Shown here piece by piece: positions 9,300 through 17,460 of a DNA stretch of 64,000 nucleotides. Location: assembly GCA_009784825.1 (NCBI GenBank), contig WQXO01000002.1, positions 124,001-188,000 of the forward strand, written 5' to 3'. The first letter of the stretch is position 1; every line of letters starts with the position of its first letter. This DNA is from Oscillospiraceae bacterium. GTDB lineage: Bacteria; Bacillota; Clostridia; Oscillospirales; Ruminococcaceae. The translations under genes and the position numbers were made by a program. The notes beneath the pieces were generated by a model that saw only the letters and a program-made list of their open reading frames with translations, searched no databases and was not told where the DNA came from.

Positions 9300-10261
9300 G
9301 CAACAAATTCATAGTTGAACCTGCACCCCATATCAGAAGCGGAAACACCACATCAATGATTATGCTTCATGTAATTATTGCGTTGACTCCCGCTTTGATT
9401 GCTTCGGTGATTATATTCGGAGCAAGAGCACTTTTGCTGACAATTACTTGTGTTACAACTTGTGTGATATGCGAGTATTTCTTCCGAGTGATTGCGAAAA
9501 GAGAACAGACTGTCACCGATTTATCCGCAGTTGTTACGGGAATGATATTGGCGTTTAATCTGCCGGTTACTCTGCCGTTATATATGGCGGCACTCGGCTC
9601 GGTTGTTGCAATTGTTCTTGTTAAGCAGGCGTTCGGGGGCATAGGGCAGAACTTCGCAAACCCTGCCGCCGTCGGGAGAATTGTGCTAATGCTTTCCTTC
9701 CCGTCGCATATGTCAAGCTATGCTGTGCCATTTTATTACCAAAGTGGCATTGACATTAAAACATCTGCTACACCTTTAGGTTTAGAGGCAGGTGATGTTA
9801 TTCCATCGGTGAAGGAGCTTTTCTTCGGAATTCACGGGGGCAGCTTGGGTGAGACCTGTGCTTTCGCATTGTTACTCGGATTTGCCTATCTGTTAGTCAT
9901 GAAAATCGTTCGCCCGATTATACCGATTGTGTTTGTGGGAACAGTCGCAATCGGTACGGCTATTTCGGGGGGAGATGCCGTGTTCTCAATGTTGTCGGGA
10001 GGGTTGCTGCTCGGTGCAATATTCATGGCAACGGATTATACGACTAATCCGATGACACTTGCGGGAAAAGTGGTATTCGCTGTAGGGTGCGGTGTTATTA
10101 CATTAGTAATCCGTTTGTTGGGGTCAATGCCTGAGGGGGTTGTCTTTTCCATATTAGTCATGAATATTCTGACCCCGTATATTGATAAAATGACCCGCCC
10201 CCGTCCGCTGGGAATGAAAAAGACTCCTAAAGAACCTAAGGAGGATAAGCGTGAAATTTAA
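9296..10261 (+). CDS. rnfD: Rnf complex subunit D (membrane flavoprotein)
   Basis: 321 residues with about nine or ten hydrophobic segments; integral membrane subunit homologous to NqrB. The sequence KTSATPLG (around residues 159-166) matches the RnfD site where FMN is joined through phosphoester linkage to a threonine, with the Thr of SATPL as the predicted attachment residue. AFGGIGQNFANPAAVGRI is also typical for the family. The start ATG overlaps the rnfC stop (ATGA), and the end overlaps rnfG by 11 bases, so translation is coupled along the operon. The C-terminus ends in a charged, Lys/Pro-rich tail. Confidence 0.96.
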   Translation: MSNKFIVEPAPHIRSGNTTSMIMLHVIIALTPALIASVIIFGARALLLTITCVTTCVICEYFFRVIAKREQTVTDLSAVVTGMILAFNLPVTLPLYMAALGSVVAIVLVKQAFGGIGQNFANPAAVGRIVLMLSFPSHMSSYAVPFYYQSGIDIKTSATPLGLEAGDVIPSVKELFFGIHGGSLGETCAFALLLGFAYLLVMKIVRPIIPIVFVGTVAIGTAISGGDAVFSMLSGGLLLGAIFMATDYTTNPMTLAGKVVFAVGCGVITLVIRLLGSMPEGVVFSILVMNILTPYIDKMTRPRPLGMKKTPKEPKEDKREI

Positions 10262-10799
10262 ATTTGAAATGTTTAAACCTGCGATTGTCCTCACGGTTAT
10301 TACTGTGATAATCAGTGCGGTGCTTATTATCACTGCTAATTTCATGCCGGATACCTCAGGGGTTATCACAGATAAACTACGTAACAAATGCGTTGAGTTA
10401 ATGGGGGAGGGCGAGTTTGAGTTAGTCCTCGATAAACCGGATTTGGTTGATAAAATGATAGTTAAAGACGATGGTAGCGTCGCTTTTGAGATAACCGTTC
10501 GGGGGTATAAGCCCGACGGGTTAACACTGCTTGTTGCGATGAATGGGGACGGAAGCGTTCGGGGAGTGGCAGTGATTGCCGTGCGGGACGACCCCGGTAT
10601 CGGCACTAAGGTTGAAGACCCCGGTTTCTTAAGCCGTTTCGTAAACGCAGACAGCCCTGTTTCAATTGTTCGGGGGACACCGAAAGACGACAACGAAATT
10701 GAGGGAATTACCGGTGCGACATATTCCGCTAAAGGAGTCGCTGACGCAGTTAACATAGCAATGGAAGTGTATTCTCAATTAGGGGGTGTTTCTGATTAA
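10251..10799 (+). CDS. rnfG: Rnf complex subunit G (covalent FMN protein)
   Basis: 182 residues, with an N-terminal membrane anchor (about residues 9-30) and an extracytoplasmic FMN-binding domain. GITGATYS at residues 152-159 is the flavinylation motif, with Thr157 as the predicted residue carrying FMN; attachment by ApbE is known for the family. No apbE is visible in this window. It starts with GTG 10251 inside the end of rnfD, behind AAGGAGGATAAGC. It overlaps rnfE. Confidence 0.96.
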   Translation: MKFKFEMFKPAIVLTVITVIISAVLIITANFMPDTSGVITDKLRNKCVELMGEGEFELVLDKPDLVDKMIVKDDGSVAFEITVRGYKPDGLTLLVAMNGDGSVRGVAVIAVRDDPGIGTKVEDPGFLSRFVNADSPVSIVRGTPKDDNEIEGITGATYSAKGVADAVNIAMEVYSQLGGVSD

Positions 10800-11478
10800 C
10801 AGCTACTTAAAAACCTTTACAAACGGCATAATTAAAGAAAATCCCGCTCTTGTTATGTTACTGGGAATGTGCCCTGCCTTGGCAGTTACCACTACAGCGG
10901 CAAACGGATTAGGTATGGGGCTTGCAACCATGTTCGTTTTAATCTGCTCGAACGTGGCAATATCACTTTTGAAAAATATCATACCGAATCAAGTTCGTTT
11001 ACCGTGTTATATTATAATTATTGCGGGGTTTGTGACCTTTGTTAAGCAAATGCTTGAAGCGTTTATTCCGTGGCTTTATGACAGCTTGGGATTGTTTTTG
11101 CCGTTAATCGCAGTCAACTGCATTATATTCGGGAGAGCGGAGGCGTTCGCTTCAAGGAATAACCCGCTTAAATCAGCGGTAGACGGTGCGGGCATGGGAA
11201 TAGGGTTCACACTTGCACTGTTAATCATGGGTTCTGTTCGTGAAATTCTCGGCTCGGGTACATTAATGGCAGGGACAGCCTTAGCGATGGACATTCCGGG
11301 GTTTAAGGACGAGCCGATAATTTTATTTGTTCTGCCGGCGGGAGGGTTTTTGACATACGGGTTGATAATTGCGGTAATGAACAAAATCATGAAAAAGCCT
11401 GCCCGTGACATTAGCTGTGAAACCTGCCCGTCTAAGAGCGTGTGCAAGAAATATTCCGATAAACAGGAGAGTAAATAA
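10786..11478 (+). CDS. rnfE: Rnf complex subunit E (membrane)
   Basis: About 230 residues with six hydrophobic segments; homologue of NqrD, together with RnfA forming the membrane core that holds a [2Fe-2S] cluster. ENPALVMLLGMCPALAVTT is the conserved first helix with its Cys. The start is uncertain. The longest frame begins with GTG 10786, but that GTG is part of the AGGGGGTG Shine-Dalgarno itself (10781-10788). Family proteins begin close to the NSYLKTFTNGI segment, so the ribosome may use CTG 10792 or ATT 10795, 5-8 bases after the SD. There is no ATG in a suitable place. The C-terminus has several Cys (CETCPSKSVC), a feature of some clostridial RnfE. Confidence 0.93.
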   Translation: MFLINSYLKTFTNGIIKENPALVMLLGMCPALAVTTTAANGLGMGLATMFVLICSNVAISLLKNIIPNQVRLPCYIIIIAGFVTFVKQMLEAFIPWLYDSLGLFLPLIAVNCIIFGRAEAFASRNNPLKSAVDGAGMGIGFTLALLIMGSVREILGSGTLMAGTALAMDIPGFKDEPIILFVLPAGGFLTYGLIIAVMNKIMKKPARDISCETCPSKSVCKKYSDKQESK

Positions 11479-11479
11479 G

Positions 11480-12058
11480 ATGGAAATTGCTCAAAAAATG
11501 ATTGTAATACTTATTGCCGGGGTTTTGACCGAGAATTTCATTTTATCGAAGTTCCTCGGGATATGCCCGTTCTTGGGTGTTTCTAAAAAAATATCCAGCT
11601 CCCTTGGAATGGGGCTGGCTGTTATGCTGACTATGGTTTTTGCGACAATATTCACCTTCCCGATTTATACGCTGGTTCTTGTGCCGCTCAAAATCGAATA
11701 TATGAGTACCATTACATTTGTTTTGATTATTGCCCTGTTCGTTCAGATTATGGAAATGGTGATGAGGAAGTATATCCCTCCGCTTTATGAAAGCCTTGGG
11801 ATATTCCTGCCGCTGATTACCACGAATTGTGCGGTTCTCGGTGTTGCTATATTAAACATAGGCGGGGATTTCGGGTTCGGTTTAGCTATATTTAATGCAT
11901 TCTGTGCGGGGCTGGGGTTCTTAATCGTAATGCTTTTGTTTTCGAGTATTCGGGAACGGGTTGAGCAGAGTGATATTCCGCACGCATTAAAAGGAACACC
12001 GATTACACTAATTGCGGCGGCGATTATGTCGTTATCATTCGTGGGTTTTACTTTCTAA
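11480..12058 (+). CDS. rnfA: Rnf complex subunit A (membrane)
   Basis: 192 residues with six hydrophobic segments. I start it at ATG 11480, one base after the rnfE stop and behind AGGAGAGTAAATAAG, giving MEIAQKMIVILIAGVLTENF; the longer upstream frame (from 11405) is inside rnfE and has no homology to RnfA. LSKFLGICPFLGVS contains the conserved Cys, and TTNCAVLGVAI the second one. These cysteines from RnfA and RnfE coordinate an intramembrane iron-sulfur cluster in known Rnf/Nqr structures. The length matches the family (190-193 residues). Confidence 0.96.
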   Translation: MEIAQKMIVILIAGVLTENFILSKFLGICPFLGVSKKISSSLGMGLAVMLTMVFATIFTFPIYTLVLVPLKIEYMSTITFVLIIALFVQIMEMVMRKYIPPLYESLGIFLPLITTNCAVLGVAILNIGGDFGFGLAIFNAFCAGLGFLIVMLLFSSIRERVEQSDIPHALKGTPITLIAAAIMSLSFVGFTF

Positions 12059-12070
12059 GGAGAAATAATT

Positions 12071-12859
12071 ATGATTGTTTCAATTGTATTCTTCATAATA
12101 ATCAGCTTTGCTTCAGGTATAATCTTAACCGTTGCGGGTAAGGTTCTTGAGGTTAAAATTGATGACCGTGTCGAACGCCTTAACGAGTGTTTACCGGGGA
12201 TTAACTGCGGTGCATGCGGTTATTCCGGCTGTGAAAGATATGCTGTTGCTGTTATTGCGGGGGAAGCCGAGCCTAACCAATGTAAGCCCGGCGGTGAAGA
12301 ATGTGTTGAGAAAATCAGTAAAGTCCTCGGGGTGGAGGTTAAGGCGGCAGAACCCGATGTCGCATTCGTGCATTGCAGTGGTTCTTGCTCGGTGAAATAC
12401 GACTATAGGGGGACGGTGAGCTGCCGTGCTTCCGAATTATACTATAACGGTATGGAGGAATGTCGTTTCGGGTGTGCGGGATTGGGTGATTGTGTTTATG
12501 TTTGCCCCGAGGAAGCGATTGTTATAAAAGATAACCTTGCCGTGGTTATTCCCAGTAAATGTAACGCCTGTGGGTTATGCGTCAAAGCCTGCCCGAAGAA
12601 AATCATCACTATTCAAAAAGCACGGCAGTCGGTTCATGTGATGTGCGGTTCAAAAGATATTGGAAAAATCACAAAAGCGGCGTGCAAAAGCGGTTGCTTG
12701 GGGTGTAGAATATGTGAGAAGAAATGCCCGAAAGAGGCGATTATTGTTCGGGATAACTGTGCTGTAATTAATGGGGAGTTATGCGACAATTGCACGTTAT
12801 GCGTGTCGGTTTGTCCGACCAAGTGTATTGCTGTTAAAAAAGAGTGTGAGGCAGGGTAA
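12071..12859 (+). CDS. rnfB: Rnf complex subunit B (ferredoxin-type iron-sulfur subunit)
   Basis: 262 residues. An N-terminal membrane helix (about residues 1-24) is followed by the 4Fe-4S motif NCGACGYSGCERYA (about 45-58). Several ferredoxin-like CxxCxxCxxxC motifs follow: CNACGLCVKAC, CLGCRICEKKC and CDNCTLCVSVC. RnfB receives electrons from reduced ferredoxin. It has the SD AAGGAGAAATAATT before ATG 12071, and it is the last gene of the operon. The convergent gene ends 18 bases away, with no obvious terminator hairpin between them. Confidence 0.97.
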   Translation: MIVSIVFFIIISFASGIILTVAGKVLEVKIDDRVERLNECLPGINCGACGYSGCERYAVAVIAGEAEPNQCKPGGEECVEKISKVLGVEVKAAEPDVAFVHCSGSCSVKYDYRGTVSCRASELYYNGMEECRFGCAGLGDCVYVCPEEAIVIKDNLAVVIPSKCNACGLCVKACPKKIITIQKARQSVHVMCGSKDIGKITKAACKSGCLGCRICEKKCPKEAIIVRDNCAVINGELCDNCTLCVSVCPTKCIAVKKECEAG

Positions 12860-12876
12860 GAAGAATAACACTGTCA

Positions 12877-15324
12877 TTAATCCATGCCGCTCATATACAT
12901 TTCTAACGCCTTATAGAATATAATCCCTGTCGCCCCGTTTACGATACAGCCGTCGCAAATTCTCCGAGGTGATTCGTCACAATAAAAGCATTGTCTTATT
13001 TCGTCTAATTCATCAAAAATATCAAATGTAAAAGCACACTCATAAGCAATTTCTATATCGTTAAGGACTGCATTCATAAAGCCTATAAACTCTGACAATC
13101 GCTCAGGGTATTCACTTTCAGGGACAAGCTGTTTTGACATAATGTTGAAATTCCCGTTATCGTTTCGTGTAAATGTACAGAGGATATATTCCATATCGGT
13201 GATATAATAGCCGTCACCCCATTCTACTTTAAGTGCATAAACGCTGTAAATGCCGTTTTCTTCACGAATTTCGGTGATGTGCGAGCTTCTCCACATATGC
13301 AAACCGCCCCCGTATATAGAACCGACAATTAATCCCCTTTCGCTGTCCCACATTGTTATTGCTTTATAATCGTAGCTTTCGATTGAAAAATCGGGGTTAT
13401 AATATTCCTGCATAAAACTATTCAGCCGTGCGGGGGAAACACCGAGCTTGACACCGAAATAATCGTCATCAATATAATGATGCTGGTCTTCCCCGTCTGA
13501 AAACACAGAGGTATCGTTCCAATCCCAACCGTATGCGTTAAAATATTGATGAAGAATTGTTATTAATTGAACATCGTTAATATCGTTGAAATACGGCATC
13601 ATTGCCCGTGCATCGCAGATTCTTTGAACAAACTCCGATAATATTACTTCATCGGTAAATGGTTGTATCGGGTAATTTGGTTGAACAATAACAGCTTCGG
13701 GCGGTTTGTACCCGTTAAACCCGATAATGCCCCACTTGCCGTCCTTATTCGCAAACGCAGTAGTTTCACTAATTGTGACAATTACCCATGACTCAAAAGG
13801 AACAATTATAACTCCGTCTTTGTTAACAATCCCGTATTTTCCCTCTTCGCTTCCGTCCCCGTCACGATTTATCGCTACTATACTCATTTGCTCTTTGCCA
13901 AGATTTGTCTGCATTATATATTCAAATTCGGTGATAAATTCGTTGCCGTACATAACTGCATCCCCCGAATATCCCTCACCCGGTAAAAACTCACTTCCAC
14001 GGGTTGATACAGTTGTATCATACCGCCGAACTGTTCTGATTCGGTCAACCTCTTTAGGGAATCGCTCGGCGAACTCGCTCATCGGATATAACTCATATAT
14101 CGCCCCGACATCAGGACTAATATGCTGGAACCACCCGAATAAATCTAAGTCAGGGTCATATACCCATACTATTCCTCCCGGAAGAGAATATTTCGGGTGA
14201 GGTTCATGGAACTCGCCTGTAAGCTGCCCCATTTCGTTTAATATATAATTTAAAGGCATATCATACTCACTCATATTATTCTCACTGTAGTCAAAACCAT
14301 AAAAAACATCACAATATGAGCAATAACTTATAACGTCATATTCAAGTGTGGGTTCGACAACCCATGTATAACCGATTAAGGGAGCTTCCTCGTGAACATA
14401 ATCACCAAACCCGATAATGCCCCACTTACCGTCCGGCAGTCGTGCAAACGCAGTGGTTTCGTTAATCAAGTTAATCTCCCAAAACACGACCGGAACGATT
14501 ATATCGCCATATTTATTAATTATTCCGACACCGCCGCTTCCGTCGTTTCCGTCTACGTCATAAACGGTAATTATGTCAAAAAGCTCACGCCCGACCGACC
14601 CGCTTCCTCTATATGGGGCATCGTCGATAATTTGTTCACCATTGAAAAATACTGTTCCGGGCGGAGTGCCGCTACCACTTTGGAACGCATTTTCATCGTC
14701 AAATGTCAGGCTGTCGATTAGATATACGTGTTTAATACGCCCGACCGCTTCGGGAAATCTTTCCGCAAATTCAGATATGGGATACATTTCGATTGAATAT
14801 TCACCCATTTCATATGTTCTGCGTCCGAATAATTCAAGCTCCTCGTCATACAGCCAGTTTACAAATATTTGTCCGGGGGTAAGGTCTTCATAATCATCAC
14901 CGCTGACCGTGAATACTCTGCCGTGTTCTCCGGTGGTTTCGCTTAACACAGCATAGTCTATTTCATATCCGGTGTAGTCGAAATCAACAGGCACAAAATA
15001 ATAGTCCTTAGCTAAGTCGTAGCTGATATAAGAATAGTCCAGTGTCGGCTCGACAATCCATGACCATACAGGTTCAATATCATGGGTTGCAGGCGGTTTG
15101 GGTGGGTCAATAATATCGTCCGGTGCGAGGTAGGTAAACATTGCAAATGTCCCAACTGCTAATAGAATTGCCGCCGCCGCTATTCCGGTAAACTGAACAA
15201 CACGGAAATTCGTGCGTTTTTCTTTAATCGGGGCATTATTCCGTAACGCTCCTACTGCTTCGATATGTTTATCATTTATACCGCCTATGGCAGTATTTAA
15301 TTTTTCTGCTTTTATATTTTTCAT
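12877..15324 (-). CDS. Membrane protein with WG-like repeats, probable anti-sigma/sensor partner of the ECF sigma factor
   Basis: 815 residues. A short cytoplasmic head (1-42) contains AIGGINDKHIEAV, a pattern I associate with clostridial proteins encoded after ECF sigma factors. One transmembrane segment follows (about 45-66), then a large outer part. The outer part has two homologous halves. Each holds WxVEPTLxYxxISY, YPxSEFAERFPxxVxRI, a WG-like repeat (GxxGIINKYGDIIVP and GKYGIVNKDGVIIVP) and ISETTAFANKDGKWGIIG or its counterpart. The C-terminus has CFYCDESPRRICDGC, a possible metal site. The gene overlaps the sigma factor by 4 bases (ATGA). An anti-sigma or signal-sensing role is inferred from this context; no ZAS-type zinc anti-sigma motif was seen. 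Confidence 0.65.
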   Translation of the reverse strand: MKNIKAEKLNTAIGGINDKHIEAVGALRNNAPIKEKRTNFRVVQFTGIAAAAILLAVGTFAMFTYLAPDDIIDPPKPPATHDIEPVWSWIVEPTLDYSYISYDLAKDYYFVPVDFDYTGYEIDYAVLSETTGEHGRVFTVSGDDYEDLTPGQIFVNWLYDEELELFGRRTYEMGEYSIEMYPISEFAERFPEAVGRIKHVYLIDSLTFDDENAFQSGSGTPPGTVFFNGEQIIDDAPYRGSGSVGRELFDIITVYDVDGNDGSGGVGIINKYGDIIVPVVFWEINLINETTAFARLPDGKWGIIGFGDYVHEEAPLIGYTWVVEPTLEYDVISYCSYCDVFYGFDYSENNMSEYDMPLNYILNEMGQLTGEFHEPHPKYSLPGGIVWVYDPDLDLFGWFQHISPDVGAIYELYPMSEFAERFPKEVDRIRTVRRYDTTVSTRGSEFLPGEGYSGDAVMYGNEFITEFEYIMQTNLGKEQMSIVAINRDGDGSEEGKYGIVNKDGVIIVPFESWVIVTISETTAFANKDGKWGIIGFNGYKPPEAVIVQPNYPIQPFTDEVILSEFVQRICDARAMMPYFNDINDVQLITILHQYFNAYGWDWNDTSVFSDGEDQHHYIDDDYFGVKLGVSPARLNSFMQEYYNPDFSIESYDYKAITMWDSERGLIVGSIYGGGLHMWRSSHITEIREENGIYSVYALKVEWGDGYYITDMEYILCTFTRNDNGNFNIMSKQLVPESEYPERLSEFIGFMNAVLNDIEIAYECAFTFDIFDELDEIRQCFYCDESPRRICDGCIVNGATGIIFYKALEMYMSGMD

Positions 15325-15887
15325 AATACATAACCCTCTCTTTCCAAAAACTCTTTCAACCCTTTTCTGGCACGGAATAATATACTTTTCGTCTTAGATT
15401 CACTCATATTGCAATATGCCGCAACATCTTTAACCGAATCCATATAGTAATACCGCCCGACAAACACATTGCGGATTTCCTTTGAAACACTGTCAAGCCA
15501 TTTGTCAATTAACTCAGTCAACAGCTTGGTTTCATATTCCTCTTCGGGAGACCCGCCGCCGGTTGAGCTTATACATTCCTCTAACTCCGATAAAGACAAG
15601 GTATACTGTGAACCCTGCCGTTTTTTACGGGTGCTTTTACGGAAGAAATCAATAGATGATTCCCTTGTGATTTTTCCGAGATACGCAGATAAAACATTAG
15701 GTCTGTGTGTTGGCATGGAGTTCCACGCTTTTAAATAAGTATCGTTGACAATTTCTTTACCGTCCTCAAGGCTTCCGACTACGTTGAACGCAATTTTCAT
15801 CAGATATTTACTGTATTTCTTCTCAGTTTCTTTAATTGCGGTTTCGTCACGGTTCCAGTACAGGTCAACAATCATGGTGTCATTCAT
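15321..15887 (-). CDS. ECF-family RNA polymerase sigma factor
   Basis: 188 residues. Region 2 is visible at about residues 18-85 (YLMKIAFNVVGSLEDGKEIVNDTYLKAW, shown in part; then AYLGKITRESSIDFFRK). Region 4 is at about 130-185 with the helix-turn-helix KDVAAYCNMSESKTKSILFRARKGLKEFL. It lacks regions 1.1 and 3, as ECF factors do. It has a good housekeeping-type promoter (15965-15993) and the SD GAGAGGGGGTTATAGAC before ATG 15887. It is translationally coupled to the 815-residue membrane protein, the usual arrangement for a sigma/anti-sigma pair. Its regulon is not evident; the divergent glycan cluster is an obvious candidate but no shared promoter element was established. Confidence 0.93.
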   Translation of the reverse strand: MNDTMIVDLYWNRDETAIKETEKKYSKYLMKIAFNVVGSLEDGKEIVNDTYLKAWNSMPTHRPNVLSAYLGKITRESSIDFFRKSTRKKRQGSQYTLSLSELEECISSTGGGSPEEEYETKLLTELIDKWLDSVSKEIRNVFVGRYYYMDSVKDVAAYCNMSESKTKSILFRARKGLKEFLEREGYVL

Positions 15888-15964
15888 GTCTATAACCCCC
15901 TCTCTGTATATATAACCCGCTAAAATTTGGGTTTGGTTGCACGAGAATTAATTTTTCTGTCTTA

Positions 15965-15993
15965 ATAATATCACTAAAACTATAAATCGTCAA
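15965..15993 (-). promoter_or_regulatory. Promoter of the ECF sigma operon
   Basis: Minus strand: TTGACG (15988-15993), 17-base spacer, TATTAT (15965-15970). The 77-base leader also contains GTGCAACC (about 15937-15944 on the minus strand), which resembles ECF-type -35 elements and could mark an autoregulated promoter; that second assignment is weak. Confidence 0.6.
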
Positions 15994-16021
15994 ACAATAA
16001 ATATTTTTATTGATTTTTGAA

Positions 16022-16066
16022 TTGAATTATGGTAATATTAATGTTATTATGTTTTGTATAACATAA
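16022..16066 (+). promoter_or_regulatory. Promoter and candidate operator of the glycan cluster
   Basis: Plus strand: TTGAAT (16022-16027), 17-base spacer, TATTAT (16045-16050). An inverted repeat TTATGTT...AACATAA (16047-16053 and 16060-16066, 6-base gap) overlaps the -10 and the expected start site, so a repressor could act there. The first gene begins at 16092. I saw no other promoter of this quality inside the cluster, which fits one long transcript. Confidence 0.6.
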
Positions 16067-16091
16067 ACTAAGGACTTATGAGGAAGCTTCA

Positions 16092-17441
16092 ATGAAAAAG
16101 GTAATCACTTACGGCACTTTCGACTTGCTCCACAATGGGCATTATAACTTGTTACAACGTGCAAAAGCTCTCGGTGATTATTTAATTGTCGGTGTCACTA
16201 CAGAGCAGTTTGACGAGTATAGGGGCAAGGTAAACATTAATGATTCGCTTATGGCGAGAATCGAAAATATCAGGCAAACCGGTTTTGCTGATGAAATAAT
16301 AGTCGAAGACCATATGGGGCAAAAAGTGGAAGACGTTCAAAAATATGGTATTGACATTTTCACCTGCGGCTCTGACTGGGTCGGAGAATTCGATTTTTTA
16401 AAGCCGCTGTGTGAAGTGATTTATCTTGAACGAACCAAAGATGTTTCAAGCACTATTCTGCGTGAAAAAAATCGTAAAATTATTAAGCTCGGGATTATTG
16501 GTTCGGGCAGAATTGCAAAACGGTTTGTTCCCGAATCTAAAAGTGTTGCCGGTATAAATATTGAAGCGGTTTACAATCCCAACTTCGAGAGTGCGAGAGA
16601 ATTCGGCGAACGCTTTGAACTCGATACATATACCGATGATTGGGATTTGTTTATTAAAAAGATTGATGCCGTGTATATTGCCTCCCCCCACAATACGCAT
16701 TATGAATACATTAAATCGGCATTAAACGCAGGGAAACATGTTCTTTGTGAAAAGCCGATGGTTCTAAAAAAATCGCACGCCGAGGAAGTTTTCGCTTTAG
16801 CCAAAAAACAAAGGCTTGTGCTTATGGAAGCAATCAAAACAGCATACGCACCGGGATTTCTAAAGCTGCTGAGTATCGCTAAAATTGGTAGCATCGGTAA
16901 AATATATGATGTTGAGGCTTGTTTCACAAAACTGACTAACAGCAACACAAGAGAGTTTAAACCGGAGGAAAACGGCGGCAGTTTTACTGAATTGGCGAGT
17001 TATCCTCTCCTTGCAATAATTAAACTACTCGGCAAGGATTATGAAGATTTACGTTTTGACAGCTTCACCGACAAGAATGGAATTGATATTTATACAAAAG
17101 CTCACTTGAAATATAAGGACAGCATTGCTACAATTAAAGTAGGGTTAGGTGTGAAGTCAGAGGGGCAGTTGATTATTTCGGGGTCGCACGGGTATATAAT
17201 TGTTGAAGCACCTTGGTGGAAAACTGAAAGCTTTGAGACCCGTTATGAGGACAGGAGCAAAAACGATAAGTTTTTTATTAAATTCCGTGGTGAAGGCTTA
17301 CAATATGAAGTTAATGAATTTGTTTCTATGATTAATGCCGGCAATGAAAAAAATCAATTTAAGCTTACAGCCGGCGAATCAATTACTATTGCAGGGGTTA
17401 TTGAAAGTTTTTTAGATAACCGCACAGCAAGCAGAGATTAA
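16092..17441 (+). CDS. Fused cytidylyltransferase-like and Gfo/Idh/MocA oxidoreductase
   Basis: 449 residues in two domains. Residues 1-128 are a glycerol-3-phosphate cytidylyltransferase-like nucleotidyltransferase with GTFDLLHNGHYNLL (the HxGH site), and RTKDVSSTIL at about 118-127, corresponding to the RTxGISTT motif of TagD/GCT. Residues 132-449 are a Gfo/Idh/MocA NAD(P)-dependent oxidoreductase: LGIIGSGRIAKRF as dinucleotide loop, then HVLCEKPMVL with the conserved EKP lysine. The first domain may make a CDP-activated polyol or aminoalkyl group, and the second may reduce or oxidise a sugar or polyol. The two may act in sequence. First gene of the glycan cluster; SD AGGAAGC. Substrates are unknown. 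Confidence 0.85.
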   Translation: MKKVITYGTFDLLHNGHYNLLQRAKALGDYLIVGVTTEQFDEYRGKVNINDSLMARIENIRQTGFADEIIVEDHMGQKVEDVQKYGIDIFTCGSDWVGEFDFLKPLCEVIYLERTKDVSSTILREKNRKIIKLGIIGSGRIAKRFVPESKSVAGINIEAVYNPNFESAREFGERFELDTYTDDWDLFIKKIDAVYIASPHNTHYEYIKSALNAGKHVLCEKPMVLKKSHAEEVFALAKKQRLVLMEAIKTAYAPGFLKLLSIAKIGSIGKIYDVEACFTKLTNSNTREFKPEENGGSFTELASYPLLAIIKLLGKDYEDLRFDSFTDKNGIDIYTKAHLKYKDSIATIKVGLGVKSEGQLIISGSHGYIIVEAPWWKTESFETRYEDRSKNDKFFIKFRGEGLQYEVNEFVSMINAGNEKNQFKLTAGESITIAGVIESFLDNRTASRD

Positions 17442-17460
17442 TTAAGAAAGCCGGTGTTTT

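Noticed and set aside
10154-10756. A 200-codon minus-strand open frame opposite rnfG
   Set aside because: rnfG carries the flavinylation motif and sits in a coupled operon; the opposite frame has no support.
11405-11479. Upstream extension of rnfA to 11405
   Set aside because: It overlaps rnfE; ATG 11480 has a good SD and gives the normal family length.
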